Assembly: GCF_900603025.1 (NCBI RefSeq)
Contig: NZ_LR026975.1
Span: 4,774,001-4,838,000, forward strand
Source: Mycolicibacterium hassiacum DSM 44199
GTDB lineage: Bacteria; Actinomycetota; Actinomycetes; Mycobacteriales; Mycobacteriaceae
DNA length: 64,000 bases
Reading direction: 5' to 3'
A model generated the notes under the pieces. That model worked only from the letters and a program-made list of their open reading frames with translations, was not told the origin of the DNA and searched no databases. A program made the translations under genes and the position numbers. This document shows, piece after piece, positions 1 to 10,756 of this stretch (positions within the stretch are counted from its first letter, which is position 1; each line of letters begins with the position of its first letter).

Positions 1-1086
1 GGGGCGGACGTCCCGCCGCGTGACGCCGCCGAGCGGGTGACGTTCGCGACCTGGGCGATCGTCACCGGCAAGTCGCCGGGCGGCATCTTCAACGAGCTGC
101 CGCCGATCGACGACGAGACCGCCGAGAAGATGGCCGCGCGGCTGTCCGAGCGGGCCGACGGGCCGATCACCGCCGAGGACGTCAAGCGGGCCAAGACGAT
201 CGAGGAACTCGGCGAGACCGTGCGCCAGTACCTCGAGGCCGGCAAGGTCGACGGCTTCGTGCGCACCATCCGCGCCCGCGAGGAGGGCTCCGACCGGGTC
301 CCGGTGTTCGTCTTCCACGCCGCGGGCGGATCGACGGTGGTGTACGAACCGCTGCTCAAGCGGCTGCCGCCGGGCACCCCGATGTACGGGTTCGAGCGGG
401 TCGAGGGCTCGATCGAGGAACGCGCCCGCCAGTACGTGCCCAAGCTGATGGAGCTGCAGGGCAACGGGCCGTTCGTGCTGGCCGGCTGGTCACTCGGCGG
501 TGTGCTCGCCTACGCCAGCGCGATCGGGCTCAAGGAGGCCGGTGCGGACGTGCGGTTCGTCGGGCTCATCGACACCGTGCGCGCGGGCGAGGAGATCCCG
601 CAGACCAAGGAGGAGACCCGCGCCCGCTGGGAGCGGTACGCCCGGTTCGCCGAGCGCACCTTCAACGTCGAGATCCCCGAGATCCCCTACGAGGAGCTCG
701 AGAAGCTCGACGACGAGGGGCAGGTGCAGTTCGTGCTCGACGCGGTGAAGGCCAGCGGGGTGCAGATCCCCGGCGGGATCATCGAGCACCAGCGCACGTC
801 GTACCTGGATCAGCGCGCCATCGACACCGCGCAGCCGCGTTACTACGACGGCAAGGTCACGCTGTACATGGCTGACCGTTACCACGACGACGCGATCTAC
901 TTCGAGCCGCGCTACGCGACCCGCAAGCCGGACGGCGGCTGGGGTGAGTTCGTCCGCGAGCTCGAGGTGGTCCACATCGGGGGCGAGCACATCCAGGTGA
1001 TCGACGAGCCGTACATTGCGAAGGTCGGCGCGCACATGAGCGAGGCCCTCAACCGCATCGAGTCGGAGGAGAAGCAGGGGAAGTGA
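1..1086 (+). CDS. pks13: Polyketide synthase Pks13, C-terminal part (thioesterase)
   Basis: Pks13 condenses two activated fatty acyl chains into the mycolate precursor in the cytoplasm; its C-terminal thioesterase transfers the product to trehalose. The frame is open from base 1, so the 5' end lies outside the window. What remains is a linker or ACP-like segment followed by an alpha/beta-hydrolase domain. The nucleophile motif is GWSLGG with the Ser codon at 490-492, and a late GGEHIQVID segment carries the likely catalytic His. The stop overlaps the accD4 start (GTGA), as expected for the conserved fadD32-pks13-accD4 operon. Identification is firm from the family-typical sequence and the downstream accD4; the start cannot be seen. 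Confidence 0.95.
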   Translation, partial: GADVPPRDAAERVTFATWAIVTGKSPGGIFNELPPIDDETAEKMAARLSERADGPITAEDVKRAKTIEELGETVRQYLEAGKVDGFVRTIRAREEGSDRVPVFVFHAAGGSTVVYEPLLKRLPPGTPMYGFERVEGSIEERARQYVPKLMELQGNGPFVLAGWSLGGVLAYASAIGLKEAGADVRFVGLIDTVRAGEEIPQTKEETRARWERYARFAERTFNVEIPEIPYEELEKLDDEGQVQFVLDAVKASGVQIPGGIIEHQRTSYLDQRAIDTAQPRYYDGKVTLYMADRYHDDAIYFEPRYATRKPDGGWGEFVRELEVVHIGGEHIQVIDEPYIAKVGAHMSEALNRIESEEKQGK

Positions 1087-2669
1087 CGACTGAGGCGACC
1101 ACGGGGGCGCCCCCCACCACCCAGCCGAAGACCACCGCGGCCCTGCTGGCCGAGCTGCACGAGAAGCTCGAGCAGGCCAAGGAACCGGGCGGCGAGAAGG
1201 CCGTCGCCAAGCGCGCCAAGAAGGGCATCCCCAGCGCGCGGGACCGGATCCACGCGCTGGTCGACCCGGGCAGCTTCCTGGAGATCGGCGCCCTGTGCAA
1301 GACGCCGGGCGATCCGAATGCGCTGTACGGCGACGGGGTGGTGACCGGGCACGCCCGCATCAACGGCCGCCCGGTCGGCGTGTTCAGCCACGACCAGACC
1401 GTCTTCCAGGGCTCGGTCGGCGAGATGTTCGGCCGCAAGGTCGCCAAGCTGATGGAGTGGTGCGCCAAGGTCGGCTGCCCGATCATCGGCATCAACGATT
1501 CGGCGGGCGCGCGCATCCAGGACGCGGTCACCTCGCTGGCCTGGTACGCCGAGCTGGGCCGCCGCCACGAGCTGCTGCGCGGCCTGGTGCCGGAGATCTC
1601 GATAATCCTGGGCAAGTGCGCCGGCGGCGCGGTGTACTCGCCGATCCAGACCGACCTGATCGTCGCGGTGCGCGACCAGGGCTACATGTTCGTCACCGGC
1701 CCGGACGTCATCAAGGACGTCACCGGTGAGGAGGTGTCGCTCGACGAGCTCGGCGGCGCGGACGCCCAGGCCCGCTACGGCAACATCCACCAGGTGGTGG
1801 AGAGCGAGGCGGCGGCGTTCCAGTACGTGCGCGACTACCTGAGCTTCCTGCCGTCCAACACCTTCGACGATCCGCCGATCGTCAACCCGGGCCTGGAGCC
1901 GGAGCTCACCCCGCACGACTACGAGCTCGACTCGATCGTGCCGGACAACGACAACACCGCCTACGACATGTTCGAGATCCTGCTGCGGATCTTCGACGAC
2001 GGCGACGTGTTCGAGGTGGCCGAGCAGCAGGGCCCGGCGATCATCACCGCGTTCGCCCGCGTCGACGGGCATCCGGTCGGGGTGATCGCCAACCAGCCGA
2101 TGGTGCTGTCGGGCGCGATCGACAACGAGGCCTCCGACAAGGCCGCCCGGTTCATCCGGTTCTGCGACTCCTACAACCTGCCGCTGGTGTTCGTCGTCGA
2201 CACCCCGGGCTTCCTGCCGGGTGTCGCGCAGGAGAAGGGCGGCATCATCAAGCGCGGCGGCCGGTTCCTCAACGCGGTCGTCGAGGCCGATGTGCCGAAG
2301 GTGACCATCACCATCCGCAAGTCCTACGGCGGCGCGTACGCGGTGATGGGCTCCAAGCAGTTGTCGGCGGACCTGAACTTCGCCTGGCCGACCGCGCGGA
2401 TCGCCGTGATCGGCGCCGAGGGGGCGGCACAGCTGCTGGTCAAGCGGTTCCCGGATCCGAACGCACCCGAGGTGCAGAAGATGCGGGCCGACTTCATCGA
2501 GCACTACAACCTGAACATGGCCACCCCGTGGATCGCGGCCGAGCGCGGCTACATCGACGGAGTCATCGAACCGCACGAGACCCGGCTGCTGCTGCGCAAG
2601 TCGCTGCGGCTGCTGCGGGACAAGCAGATCGAGCGGGTGCAGCGCAAACACGGTCTCACCCCGATCTGA
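1083..2669 (+). CDS. accD4: Acyl-CoA carboxylase beta subunit AccD4
   Basis: Carboxyltransferase subunit that, with AccA3, carboxylates the long acyl-CoA providing the alpha branch condensed by Pks13. The 528 residues show the biotin-dependent carboxyltransferase fold in two halves. The first half has [10 protein letters not shown] and a [11 protein letters not shown] oxyanion segment; the second has [12 protein letters not shown] and [13 protein letters not shown]. Length matches the family (about 520 residues). The GTG start overlaps the pks13 stop by three bases, which implies translational coupling. The C-terminus reads HGLTPI. Adjacency to pks13 separates AccD4 from other AccD paralogues. 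Confidence 0.95.
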   Translation: MTTEATTGAPPTTQPKTTAALLAELHEKLEQAKEPGGEKAVAKRAKKGIPSARDRIHALVDPGSFLEIGALCKTPGDPNALYGDGVVTGHARINGRPVGVFSHDQTVFQGSVGEMFGRKVAKLMEWCAKVGCPIIGINDSAGARIQDAVTSLAWYAELGRRHELLRGLVPEISIILGKCAGGAVYSPIQTDLIVAVRDQGYMFVTGPDVIKDVTGEEVSLDELGGADAQARYGNIHQVVESEAAAFQYVRDYLSFLPSNTFDDPPIVNPGLEPELTPHDYELDSIVPDNDNTAYDMFEILLRIFDDGDVFEVAEQQGPAIITAFARVDGHPVGVIANQPMVLSGAIDNEASDKAARFIRFCDSYNLPLVFVVDTPGFLPGVAQEKGGIIKRGGRFLNAVVEADVPKVTITIRKSYGGAYAVMGSKQLSADLNFAWPTARIAVIGAEGAAQLLVKRFPDPNAPEVQKMRADFIEHYNLNMATPWIAAERGYIDGVIEPHETRLLLRKSLRLLRDKQIERVQRKHGLTPI

Positions 2670-2768
2670 TCGGTCCCCGGTTCGCGGGAAAACCGCAGGT
2701 CAGCGCCACTCGGCGCGGTGTGACGACGGGCATAGCCGGTCCGTGATGGCAGCTTCGCCGCCAGCGTT

Positions 2769-2781
2769 TACACTGCGGCAA
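2769..2781 (+). promoter_or_regulatory. Candidate leaderless promoter of the Ser/Thr kinase gene
   Basis: TACACT (2769-2774) fits the mycobacterial TANNNT -10 element and lies six bases before the ATG at 2781, so the transcript would begin at or next to the start codon. No Shine-Dalgarno sequence is present before this ATG, which agrees with a leaderless message. Inference from spacing only. Confidence 0.45.
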
Positions 2782-4109
2782 TGCCGCTAGCTGAGGGTGA
2801 TCAGATCGCCGGCTACACCATCGTGCGATCCCTGGGGGCCGGCGGAATGGGTGAGGTGTACCTGGCGCAGCATCCGCGCCTGCCGCGGCTGGACGCGCTG
2901 AAGGTGCTGCCGGCGTCGGTGTGTGCCGATCCGGAGTACCGCGCCCGGTTCAACCGCGAGGCCGAGATCGCCGCATCGCTGTGGCACCCGCACATCGTCG
3001 AGGTGCACGACCGCGGCGAGGTCGACGGCCAGCTGTGGATCGCGATGGACTACGTCGAGGGCACCGACGCGGCTCGGCTGGCCGCGTCGCGGTATCCGGA
3101 CGGGATGCCGCCGCAGGAGGTCATCCGCCTCATCACCCCGATCGCGGAGGCGCTCGACTACGCCCACCAACGCGGCCTGACCCATCGTGACGTCAAACCC
3201 GCCAACATCCTGATCGCCAACCCGGGCACACCCGATGAGCGGATCCTGTTGGCCGACTTCGGGATCGCCCGTCGCGACGACGACACCAGCGGGCTGACCG
3301 GAACCAACATCACGGTCGGCACGGTCGCCTACGCCGCCCCGGAGCAGCTCAAGGGCGATCCGGTCGACGGGCGGGCGGATCAGTATGCGTTGGCCGCCAC
3401 GGCTTTTGAGCTGCTGACCGGCACGCCGCCGTTCCACCACTCCAACCCGGCGGTGGTGATCAGCCAGCACCTGACCGAAGAGCCGCCGGCCATCGGATCG
3501 CGCCGGCCCGAGCTGTCGAGCCTGGGGCCGGTGTTCGAGAAGGCGCTGGCGAAGAATCCGCGGGACCGGTTCCACCGCTGCATCGACTTCGCGCGGGCGC
3601 TCGCGCGGCGGCTCGGGGTCCCCACCGAGGAACTCGCCGCGTCCGAGCCGACCCGGCTGGCCACTCCGGCGGTCACCGGCCCGCGGCACGCCAAGCGGAG
3701 CACCCCGCAGAAGGACCCGCGCCGACACCGGCTGGTGGCGGCCGCAGCCGCTGTGGTGTTCGTCGGGATCGGTGTCGCCGCAGCGGCTTTCGTGCTGGGC
3801 GAGCGCGCCCGCGAGCACTCCGAGCGGAACCAGCCGGCGGGGTCGCTGTCGCTGCCGGTGGTGGTGATCGGCGCGAACTGCTCGACGCTGGGGGAGGCGG
3901 GCATCACCGAGTCCGGTGAGCCGGCCTACTGTGCGCGGTTGAGCAGCACCGGCGCGACGCTGTGGTCGAAGTACCCGGGCGACATCGCCCCGCCGTCGCA
4001 GAGCGGCAGACCCGACGACCACCCGGTGCTGGTGTGCATGGAGCAGACCGGCCAGAGCCACGTCGACTGCCAGAACGACATCCTGCAGAGCAATTCCGGC
4101 TCGAGCTGA
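2781..4109 (+). CDS. Membrane serine/threonine protein kinase (PknB/PknH type)
   Basis: Hanks-type kinase of 442 residues. Visible motifs: glycine loop GAGGMGEVY (about 19-27), invariant Lys in ALKVLP (K41), catalytic HRDVKPAN (about 135), DFG (about 159) and [12 protein letters not shown] basic and proline-rich linker leads to one transmembrane helix at about 316-340. A short extracytoplasmic domain of roughly 100 residues follows, with four Cys likely to form two disulfides. It is convergent with embB and independent of the accD4 operon. M. tuberculosis has no kinase here, but there PknH phosphorylates EmbR, the emb activator, so a role in cell-wall signalling is plausible but inferred. Its substrate is unknown. 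Confidence 0.9.
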   Translation: MPLAEGDQIAGYTIVRSLGAGGMGEVYLAQHPRLPRLDALKVLPASVCADPEYRARFNREAEIAASLWHPHIVEVHDRGEVDGQLWIAMDYVEGTDAARLAASRYPDGMPPQEVIRLITPIAEALDYAHQRGLTHRDVKPANILIANPGTPDERILLADFGIARRDDDTSGLTGTNITVGTVAYAAPEQLKGDPVDGRADQYALAATAFELLTGTPPFHHSNPAVVISQHLTEEPPAIGSRRPELSSLGPVFEKALAKNPRDRFHRCIDFARALARRLGVPTEELAASEPTRLATPAVTGPRHAKRSTPQKDPRRHRLVAAAAAVVFVGIGVAAAAFVLGERAREHSERNQPAGSLSLPVVVIGANCSTLGEAGITESGEPAYCARLSSTGATLWSKYPGDIAPPSQSGRPDDHPVLVCMEQTGQSHVDCQNDILQSNSGSS

Positions 4110-4137
4110 GCGCCATACGCGGACGTTCGAGCAGCCG

Positions 4138-7100
4138 TCACGGCTTGATGCGGATGTGGCCGGGCGAGTACAGACCGCTGTGGGTCTCGCTGCCCAGATC
4201 CAGCGTCGCCGGGGTGGAGTCCTGCGCGTCGGGGGTCAGCTCGAACTTGCGCAGCGAACCCCAGTCGCGGCCCCAGTCCCGCGACAGGTAGGTCGCCATC
4301 ACCTGCGCCCGCAGCAGCAGGTCGGTGATGCCGAGCAGGCCCCCGTTGAGCCCGTCCTGCCAGGTGTCGGTGTCCTTGCGCTTGGCGTTGTAGTCCGGGG
4401 TGATCCGGAACTTCGGGATGTCGGTCACGCCGTTGGCGTGCAGCATCGGCTGCTGGCACGGGAACGCCAGCCCGACCGCCCAGTCCATCAGCACCGGCTG
4501 GTCCGAGCCGATGTACTCCTGCACCGACTTCAGTTCGGGCACCCGCGGCGGGGTCACCGCGATCCAGTCGCCCTGGGTCAGCGACAGGTCCTCGGCCACC
4601 ACCCGCACCGCGACGGCGTCGGCGGGGATCTCCTCGCGCGGGAACCGCAGATTGCGCCATGACGGGATCGGCCCGAGGTCGTAGGGCACCAGCCGCCCGG
4701 CCGGCACCGGCGACCCGTCGGGCCCGGGCAGCGCGTACTCCAGCTCGACGGTCTGCGCCTCGGTGAGCCCGTTGAACACGCTGTAGCCGGTGATCGTGCC
4801 CGCGGCGGTGACCACCACCAGCGGATGCCCGTCGTCGGGCGGCGGCAGCCGGTACCACGCCGAGGTCAGCCGGCTCTGCTGTTGCGGGCCTTCGACATAG
4901 CTGCCGGCCACCGGAACCCGCGCCGGATCCAGCCCGTAGGGCAGCGGCACCGTCGACCCGTTGACGCCCGGCTCGTCGAGCTTGATCGGGCGGTCCCAGT
5001 CGTAGTCGGTGCCCGGCATCGGCAGGTTCATCCGGATCGCCTCGGCGACGATCTTGTCCGGCACCCCGTTGGCGGTGAAGCCGACCGGCGCCACCCCGCC
5101 GAGCGGGCCGAGCGGGCCGTAGTCGCCGGGCAGCGGGGTCAGAAAGCCCTCGTTCGGGTCGGGTTCGACGAGCACGTCGTCGGCCAGCCCGCAGCCGCCC
5201 GCCAGCGCCCGCACATTGGCCCAGCCGTTCGAGTAGGTCGGGTACTGGCGCACGATGCCGATCACCATCGACGCGACGAACACCACCACCATGAACCCGG
5301 CGATGATCGGGATCGGCGCGGTGGTGAGCGCGGTGGTGATGCGGCCGCGCCCCCGTTCGGGCGAGACGAAGTGCAGCCACACCGCGTACGCCGTGGCGAT
5401 CACGAACAGCGCGAAGAACATCGTGCTGACGGTGATTCCGCCGATCTCGGGCTTGTCGTTGTTGAACGGCACACCGTAGCTCGACACGTACCACCAGCCG
5501 TTGGTGGTGGCCCAGCACAGCGCCAGCATGAACAGCAGCGCCGCCAGCACCGCCATCCGGTTGCGCGCCCAGCGCAGCACCTGCGGGGAGATCAGCACGG
5601 TCGCCAGCGCGGCCATCGCGCCGCCCACCGCGGCGAACAGCCCCATGTGATGCACCCACTTCGTCGGGGTGAACATCAGGAAGAACATGGTGGCGAAGAT
5701 GACGCCCATCAGCCGCCACGCCGAGCCGCGCGCCACACCCGGAACCCGCTTGCGCCGCAACATGATGAACATCGACACGAACAGCGACACCGCGGTGATC
5801 AGGAAACCGAACCGGCGCGACAGCGATCCGTCGACGGTCGGCAGGATCAGGTAGTAGTAGCGCAGGTTCTCGGTGTACCACTCCTGGTTCGGGCCGATGT
5901 CGGCGCGGACGCGGGTGGCCTCGAGCACCGTCGCGAACGTCTGGTCGAAGAAGATGATGGTCAGCACCACGGTGCCGGCCGCCAGCAGCGGCGCGACCAG
6001 TGCCCAGGTGCCGTAGATCCGGTGGCGGCGCACCAGGATCCGCAGCAGCGGCCGGCCGCCGGCGACCAGCGCGGCGACCGCGATCAGACCGGTCGGCTGG
6101 ATGCCCAGCGTGAACGCCGCGGTGATGATCGCCAGCGCCGCCGGGGTCAGCCGCCCGGAGATGATGGCCCGCTCGATCAGCACGTAGGTGATCAGCGCAC
6201 CGGTGGCGATCTGCCCCTCCGGGCGCAGCCCGTTGTTGAACGGCATCCACGCCGCCAGCAGCACCAGACCGGCCGCCCACAGCGCCGGCCGGCTCGCCGC
6301 GACCGCCGGGCCGAGCCGCGGCAGCACCTCGCGGGACAGCAGCAGCCAGCACAGGATTCCGCACACCAGATCGGGCAGGCGCACCCAGATGCTGGCGTCG
6401 CTCACGCTGGTCAGCGCGGCGATCACGTTGTACCACCAGCCGAACGGCGCCTCCGGGCTGCCGAACCAGCGGAAGTAGTTCGACATGTAGCCGGCGTGCC
6501 CGGCGACCCGGGCCATGCCCAGGATGTAGCCGTCGTCCGAGGAGTTCGCGCCGATCACGTGCCAGACCACGAACGTGCTGATCACCGCGACGTCGGGGGC
6601 GGTGAAGGTGCGCCAGCGCTGCGGGATCCACCGGCGCATCCGGCGGCCGTCGTAGCGGTCCAGCCGCCACAGCGCCAGGATCGCGACCACCGTCGCCACG
6701 ATCGCCAGCATCATCGCGGTGAGCTTGAGAACCGTTGGCTGCGTGGTGAACCGGGTGTCGATCAGCGCCGACACCGACAGCCCCGGCGGGGCCGGCCCGG
6801 TCAGGTCGGTGAACACGCCGACGATCTGCGGGCGCAGGTTGGGATCGGCGAAGCCGGTGCGCTGTTCGCTGCCGTCGGGTTTGGTGAGCCCGACGAAGTT
6901 GGCGTAGGTGCCCTGGTCGTCGGAGACGATCTCGATGCGCTCACAGGCCGGCGAGGCCACCCGGGACCGGGGCAGGCTGGCGATCACCACGTTGCGGTCG
7001 GTGACGTCGACCCGGTCCTCGGTGACGGTGACGAACAGCGACTGCAGCGGCGCCTGTTTGCCGTCCTTGGGGGCGGTGCCGAACACCAGCCCGCCCTCCG

Positions 7101-7362
7101 GCGGCATGGACCGGATCATCTCGCACGGCACGGTGGCGGTCATGCTCACCGGGGTCAGCGAGATCAGCGGCGCGGTGACGTTGACGAGCCGGCCCTGCTG
7201 CGGCCAGTTCAGCGTCGCAGTGGTCTGCACCACCGGCAGCAGCGGGGTGGCGACCGACAGCACGAAACCGACCAGGCCGGCGATCATCGCGACCCAGCGG
7301 GTGATGGTCACATCCCTGCCGGCGTCGGCAACCGTGTTGTGCGTCATGGTCGTTCCCGTCAT
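4138..7362 (-). CDS. embB: Arabinosyltransferase EmbB
   Basis: Membrane GT-C arabinosyltransferase that, with EmbA, builds the branched Ara6 termini of arabinogalactan using decaprenylphosphoryl arabinose; an ethambutol target. The 1074 residues include an N-terminal helix, a periplasmic jellyroll, about a dozen membrane helices and a C-terminal carbohydrate-binding region ending [14 protein letters not shown]. The catalytic-loop motif [13 protein letters not shown] is present; its Met corresponds to the ethambutol-resistance position (M306 in M. tuberculosis) and is wild type. The start was chosen as ATG 7362 because it overlaps the embA stop as ATGA; an upstream in-frame start at 7395 would overlap embA by 37 bases. 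Last gene of the arabinan operon. Confidence 0.95.
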   Translation of the reverse strand: MTGTTMTHNTVADAGRDVTITRWVAMIAGLVGFVLSVATPLLPVVQTTATLNWPQQGRLVNVTAPLISLTPVSMTATVPCEMIRSMPPEGGLVFGTAPKDGKQAPLQSLFVTVTEDRVDVTDRNVVIASLPRSRVASPACERIEIVSDDQGTYANFVGLTKPDGSEQRTGFADPNLRPQIVGVFTDLTGPAPPGLSVSALIDTRFTTQPTVLKLTAMMLAIVATVVAILALWRLDRYDGRRMRRWIPQRWRTFTAPDVAVISTFVVWHVIGANSSDDGYILGMARVAGHAGYMSNYFRWFGSPEAPFGWWYNVIAALTSVSDASIWVRLPDLVCGILCWLLLSREVLPRLGPAVAASRPALWAAGLVLLAAWMPFNNGLRPEGQIATGALITYVLIERAIISGRLTPAALAIITAAFTLGIQPTGLIAVAALVAGGRPLLRILVRRHRIYGTWALVAPLLAAGTVVLTIIFFDQTFATVLEATRVRADIGPNQEWYTENLRYYYLILPTVDGSLSRRFGFLITAVSLFVSMFIMLRRKRVPGVARGSAWRLMGVIFATMFFLMFTPTKWVHHMGLFAAVGGAMAALATVLISPQVLRWARNRMAVLAALLFMLALCWATTNGWWYVSSYGVPFNNDKPEIGGITVSTMFFALFVIATAYAVWLHFVSPERGRGRITTALTTAPIPIIAGFMVVVFVASMVIGIVRQYPTYSNGWANVRALAGGCGLADDVLVEPDPNEGFLTPLPGDYGPLGPLGGVAPVGFTANGVPDKIVAEAIRMNLPMPGTDYDWDRPIKLDEPGVNGSTVPLPYGLDPARVPVAGSYVEGPQQQSRLTSAWYRLPPPDDGHPLVVVTAAGTITGYSVFNGLTEAQTVELEYALPGPDGSPVPAGRLVPYDLGPIPSWRNLRFPREEIPADAVAVRVVAEDLSLTQGDWIAVTPPRVPELKSVQEYIGSDQPVLMDWAVGLAFPCQQPMLHANGVTDIPKFRITPDYNAKRKDTDTWQDGLNGGLLGITDLLLRAQVMATYLSRDWGRDWGSLRKFELTPDAQDSTPATLDLGSETHSGLYSPGHIRIKP

Positions 7363-10300
7363 GGCAGGGCCCTGATCGGTCCGTTGCGCTGCCAACCGAA
7401 CACGCGCGTCTCACCCTTCATGATCACCGCGTTGGGGGCCAGCGACTCGGGTACCACCCGGTGGTAGCGCTCGATCGAACCCCAGTCGCGGTACCAGTCG
7501 TTACGCAGATAGGTCGGCACCGTCGAGGTGGTCAGCAGCGCCTGGATGAACAGGAACGGCCCACCGTCCTCGGCCGATTGCCACATATTCGACGACGACA
7601 CCACCTGCTTGAAGTTGGGCAGGATCCGGTACTCCGGCAGCTCGGCCACCCCGAGCCGTTGCGCGAACGGGCGCTGGCACGGGAAGTTCGCGGCGGTGGC
7701 GATGTCCATCAACACCGGGGTCTGCGACCCGAGGAACTCCTGGGCGGTCACCAGCACCGGCACCCGCGGCGGGGTGAACGCGAACCACTGGTCCTCGGAG
7801 AGGTTCGGGTCGTCGGCCACGATGCGGGCGACGTTGGCCTCCGGCGGAGCCCATGACAGCGGGAAACGCAGGTTGCGCCAGGCCTTCTGCGGGAAGATGT
7901 CGATCGGCTGCACCTCGTTGAGCGCCTCGAAGGTGCCGTCGGGTTTGTGAATGCCCCACTGCAGCTTCAGCGACTGGCCGTAGTTGAACGACCCGTCCTC
8001 CTCGTAGTACCAGATGGCGCCGGCGGCGGCGACCGTCACCAGCGGCCGGTCCGGGGGATGGTCGCCGGCCCGGAACGGCAGCTGATACCACGCCGAGGTG
8101 ACCTTGGCGGCCCGGCTGTTCTCCTTGTAGCTGCCCATCACCGGCACGCGCTGCGGGTCGAGGCCGAACGGCAGGAACACGTTCGAACCGTTGATGCCGG
8201 TCGGGCCGTACCCGCCACCGGTGCCGGCCGCGTAGCCGATGCCGACGTTGGGTTCGTTGGGCGAGCCGTCGGAGTTGACCAGGCCCGGATTGGCGGTCAC
8301 CGGTTCGGCCGGCTCCAGGGTGTCGCTGACCCCGTTGGGGTGGAAGCCGATCGGGTCCTCGCCGCCCAGCGGGCCGTACTCGCCCCAGCGCTGACCCGGA
8401 ACCGGTTGCAGCAGACCGGCGTTGGTGTCCGGTTCGACCAGCACGTCGTCGGCCATCGCGCAGCTGGTCTCCGACAGCCCGGAGGCCAGCGCGGCCACGT
8501 TGGCCTTGGCGGTGGTGTAGACCGGGTAGCGCTGTACCGCGCCCTTGACCATCGACCCGACCTCGAGCACCACCATGAAGAACGCGACCACCAGCAGCGG
8601 GGTGGAGGCCAGGATGCGGTTGCGCCGGGTGTCGGCGACCTCGGTGTGGCCGGCGTAGTCCATCCGGAAGTGCAGCCAGCCGGCCAGCAGGCCGGTGAGG
8701 ATCGCGGCGATCAGGAAGATCGTCATCACCGGGAAGCCGAAGATCACCGGCTGCTTGTCCCACCACGGCACCCCGTAGTTGCCGACGTAGAACCAGCCGT
8801 TGATCCCCGATGTGGCCCAGGCCAGCACGAACAGCAGCGCGGTCACGTACAGCGCGAGGTTGCGGCGGCTGTGCAGGCCGACCCGGGCCACGCTGAACGC
8901 CATCACCGCGCCGAGCGCCCCGGCCAGCCCGGCGAACGCGCCGAACTGCACCGCCCACTTGGTGGGGGTGAACGTCAACAGCCCCAGCCCGAGCGCCGTC
9001 GCGCCGATCAGCCGCCACACCGGTCCGCGGGCCAGCCCGGCCACCCGGGCGCGCCGCAGCAGGATCGCCAGCACGCCGAACAGGCACACCAGCATCACCA
9101 GCACCGCGAACCGGCGGGTCAGCGACGAGTCGACGCTGTCCTCGACGGTCAGGAAGTAGTACCGCAGGAACTCCTGGTACCAGGCGATGGTCGGCCCGAC
9201 CTGGTACTTGATCCGGGCCGATTCGGCGACGGTGGCCAGGGTCTGGTCGCGGAACACGATGACCGAGATCACCGAGACGGCGGCGATCAGCGCGGCCAGC
9301 GGCGCCAGCAGCCCGTCGGTGCCGCGGCGGGCGCGGATGATGCCGGCCACCGCCCGGGCGCCGACCAGCAGCGGCGCCAGCGCGACCAGCCCCTGCGGGG
9401 CCAGGGTCACCGAGAACATCGCGACGACGGTCGCCACCGCGTAGGGCGTCAACCGCTGCAGCGCGATCGCCCGCTCGACCAGGATCCAGACCGCGACGGT
9501 GCCGAACGCGATCAGCGGTTCGGGGCGCAGCCCGTTGTTGAACGGCAGCCACGCGGCCAGGAAGACCATCGCACCGGTCCACATCGCCAACCGGTTGGCC
9601 GCCAACCGCCCGCCCAGCCGGGGCAGCACGCAGCGGCTCAGGATCAGCCAGGTGCCCAGCCCGGCGGCGGTGGCCGGGATGCGCATCCACACGCTGGCCG
9701 GGCTGACCGCGGCCAGCCCGGCCAGCACGGACTGGTACCAGTCGAACGGCGCCTCGCTGGCCCCGAAGTAGCGGAAGTAGTTGACCGTGTAGCCGGCCTC
9801 GCTGGACACCCGCGCGATGGTCAGGTTGTAGCCGTCGTCGCTGGACAGCGCCCCGACCAGATGCCACAGCAGCAGGGTGCCGATCACCCCGGCGTCGGCG
9901 AGCCAGGTGGCCCAGCCTACCGGGCGCAGCAGCCGGCGCCGTCCGACCGGGCGGCGGCCGCCGTGCCGGTCGATCACCGCCAGCGCGACGAACGAGACAA
10001 GCACACCGAGCACGCCGAGCACCATCGCCGCGGTTTTCAGCACCGTCGGTGAGGTGATGAACCGGGTGTCGACATCGACCCGCACCGCCAGCCCCGGCTG
10101 CGCGGGCACTTTCAGCTCGGTGAAGACGCCGGCCACCTGCGGCTTCTTGTCGGGCGGCAGGGTTCCGGCCGCATCCGGGATGCCGACGAACTCGGCGTTG
10201 ACCGCGCCCGGGTCGGTCCAGACGCGCAGGGTGGTGCAGACGCCGTGCTCCACGAGGTCGCGCGGCGCGGCGGCGACCACGGTGTCGCGCACCGCGACGA

Positions 10301-10625
10301 ACACGACGTCCTCGGTGGCGCGCACGAACAGGCCGTTGCGGCTGGCGTCGATGCCGGCGGGCGGGATGGTGGCCAGCACCAGGCCGCCTTCGTCGGGCAG
10401 CGACGCGACGGTCCGGCACGGGATGGAGATGTCCAGAGACAGCGGTGCGCCCGATACCAGCGGAGCGGTCATATCGCCGACTACGCCGTCCGGCTTCATC
10501 GTCTGCGGCCACAGGATGGTCGCGGTGGTCTGGTTGACCGGCAGCAGCGGAACCAGCGCGCACAGCAACGTAGCGGCAATCCCCGCGACGACCGCGATCA
10601 GTCGCGCGTTCCGGTGGGTTGGCAC
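7359..10625 (-). CDS. embA: Arabinosyltransferase EmbA
   Basis: Partner of EmbB in arabinogalactan arabinan branching. It is a 1088-residue GT-C protein with an N-terminal membrane helix, a periplasmic domain, the loop motif [13 protein letters not shown], many membrane helices and a C-terminal extracytoplasmic carbohydrate-binding domain. It starts with GTG at 10625 and ends in an ATGA overlap with embB. The 131-base gap from embC contains a candidate promoter just upstream, which would allow embAB expression independent of embC. The glycine- and asparagine-rich insert near [16 protein letters not shown] is in a loop typical for this family. Confidence 0.95.
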   Translation of the reverse strand: MPTHRNARLIAVVAGIAATLLCALVPLLPVNQTTATILWPQTMKPDGVVGDMTAPLVSGAPLSLDISIPCRTVASLPDEGGLVLATIPPAGIDASRNGLFVRATEDVVFVAVRDTVVAAAPRDLVEHGVCTTLRVWTDPGAVNAEFVGIPDAAGTLPPDKKPQVAGVFTELKVPAQPGLAVRVDVDTRFITSPTVLKTAAMVLGVLGVLVSFVALAVIDRHGGRRPVGRRRLLRPVGWATWLADAGVIGTLLLWHLVGALSSDDGYNLTIARVSSEAGYTVNYFRYFGASEAPFDWYQSVLAGLAAVSPASVWMRIPATAAGLGTWLILSRCVLPRLGGRLAANRLAMWTGAMVFLAAWLPFNNGLRPEPLIAFGTVAVWILVERAIALQRLTPYAVATVVAMFSVTLAPQGLVALAPLLVGARAVAGIIRARRGTDGLLAPLAALIAAVSVISVIVFRDQTLATVAESARIKYQVGPTIAWYQEFLRYYFLTVEDSVDSSLTRRFAVLVMLVCLFGVLAILLRRARVAGLARGPVWRLIGATALGLGLLTFTPTKWAVQFGAFAGLAGALGAVMAFSVARVGLHSRRNLALYVTALLFVLAWATSGINGWFYVGNYGVPWWDKQPVIFGFPVMTIFLIAAILTGLLAGWLHFRMDYAGHTEVADTRRNRILASTPLLVVAFFMVVLEVGSMVKGAVQRYPVYTTAKANVAALASGLSETSCAMADDVLVEPDTNAGLLQPVPGQRWGEYGPLGGEDPIGFHPNGVSDTLEPAEPVTANPGLVNSDGSPNEPNVGIGYAAGTGGGYGPTGINGSNVFLPFGLDPQRVPVMGSYKENSRAAKVTSAWYQLPFRAGDHPPDRPLVTVAAAGAIWYYEEDGSFNYGQSLKLQWGIHKPDGTFEALNEVQPIDIFPQKAWRNLRFPLSWAPPEANVARIVADDPNLSEDQWFAFTPPRVPVLVTAQEFLGSQTPVLMDIATAANFPCQRPFAQRLGVAELPEYRILPNFKQVVSSSNMWQSAEDGGPFLFIQALLTTSTVPTYLRNDWYRDWGSIERYHRVVPESLAPNAVIMKGETRVFGWQRNGPIRALP

Positions 10626-10633
10626 GAAGGTCG

Positions 10634-10756
10634 ATCGTAGGCGACGAACATGAGGACGCCGACGACGCGTTGTCGCGTGGCCCGGTTGTCGTGCCGGTGA
10701 GCAGGCCCGTGCGGTCAGGGCCGGCGCTTGTGGACAGGTCCCTCAGCAGCGGCCCG
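10634..10756 (-). promoter_or_regulatory. embC-embA intergenic region with candidate embAB promoter
   Basis: This 131-base spacer is the only real gap in the dprE1-embB run. On the minus strand TACGAT (plus 10634-10639) fits TANNNT and lies eight bases before the embA GTG, so transcription would start at or just ahead of the start codon. In M. tuberculosis the equivalent region carries the embAB promoter, the EmbR site and ethambutol-resistance mutations within about 20 bases of embA. EmbR binding here is not visible from sequence. Confidence 0.4.

Noticed and set aside
912..2651. Long minus-strand open frame opposite accD4
   Set aside because: It is the reading-frame shadow of a GC-rich gene; the sequence is Arg/His/Val-rich with no domain, while the plus strand encodes a clear AccD4.
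4825..7467. Long plus-strand frame opposite embB (similar ones opposite embA and embC)
   Set aside because: Composition is dominated by Arg, Gln, His and Asp and there are no motifs; this is typical antisense shadow in high-GC DNA.
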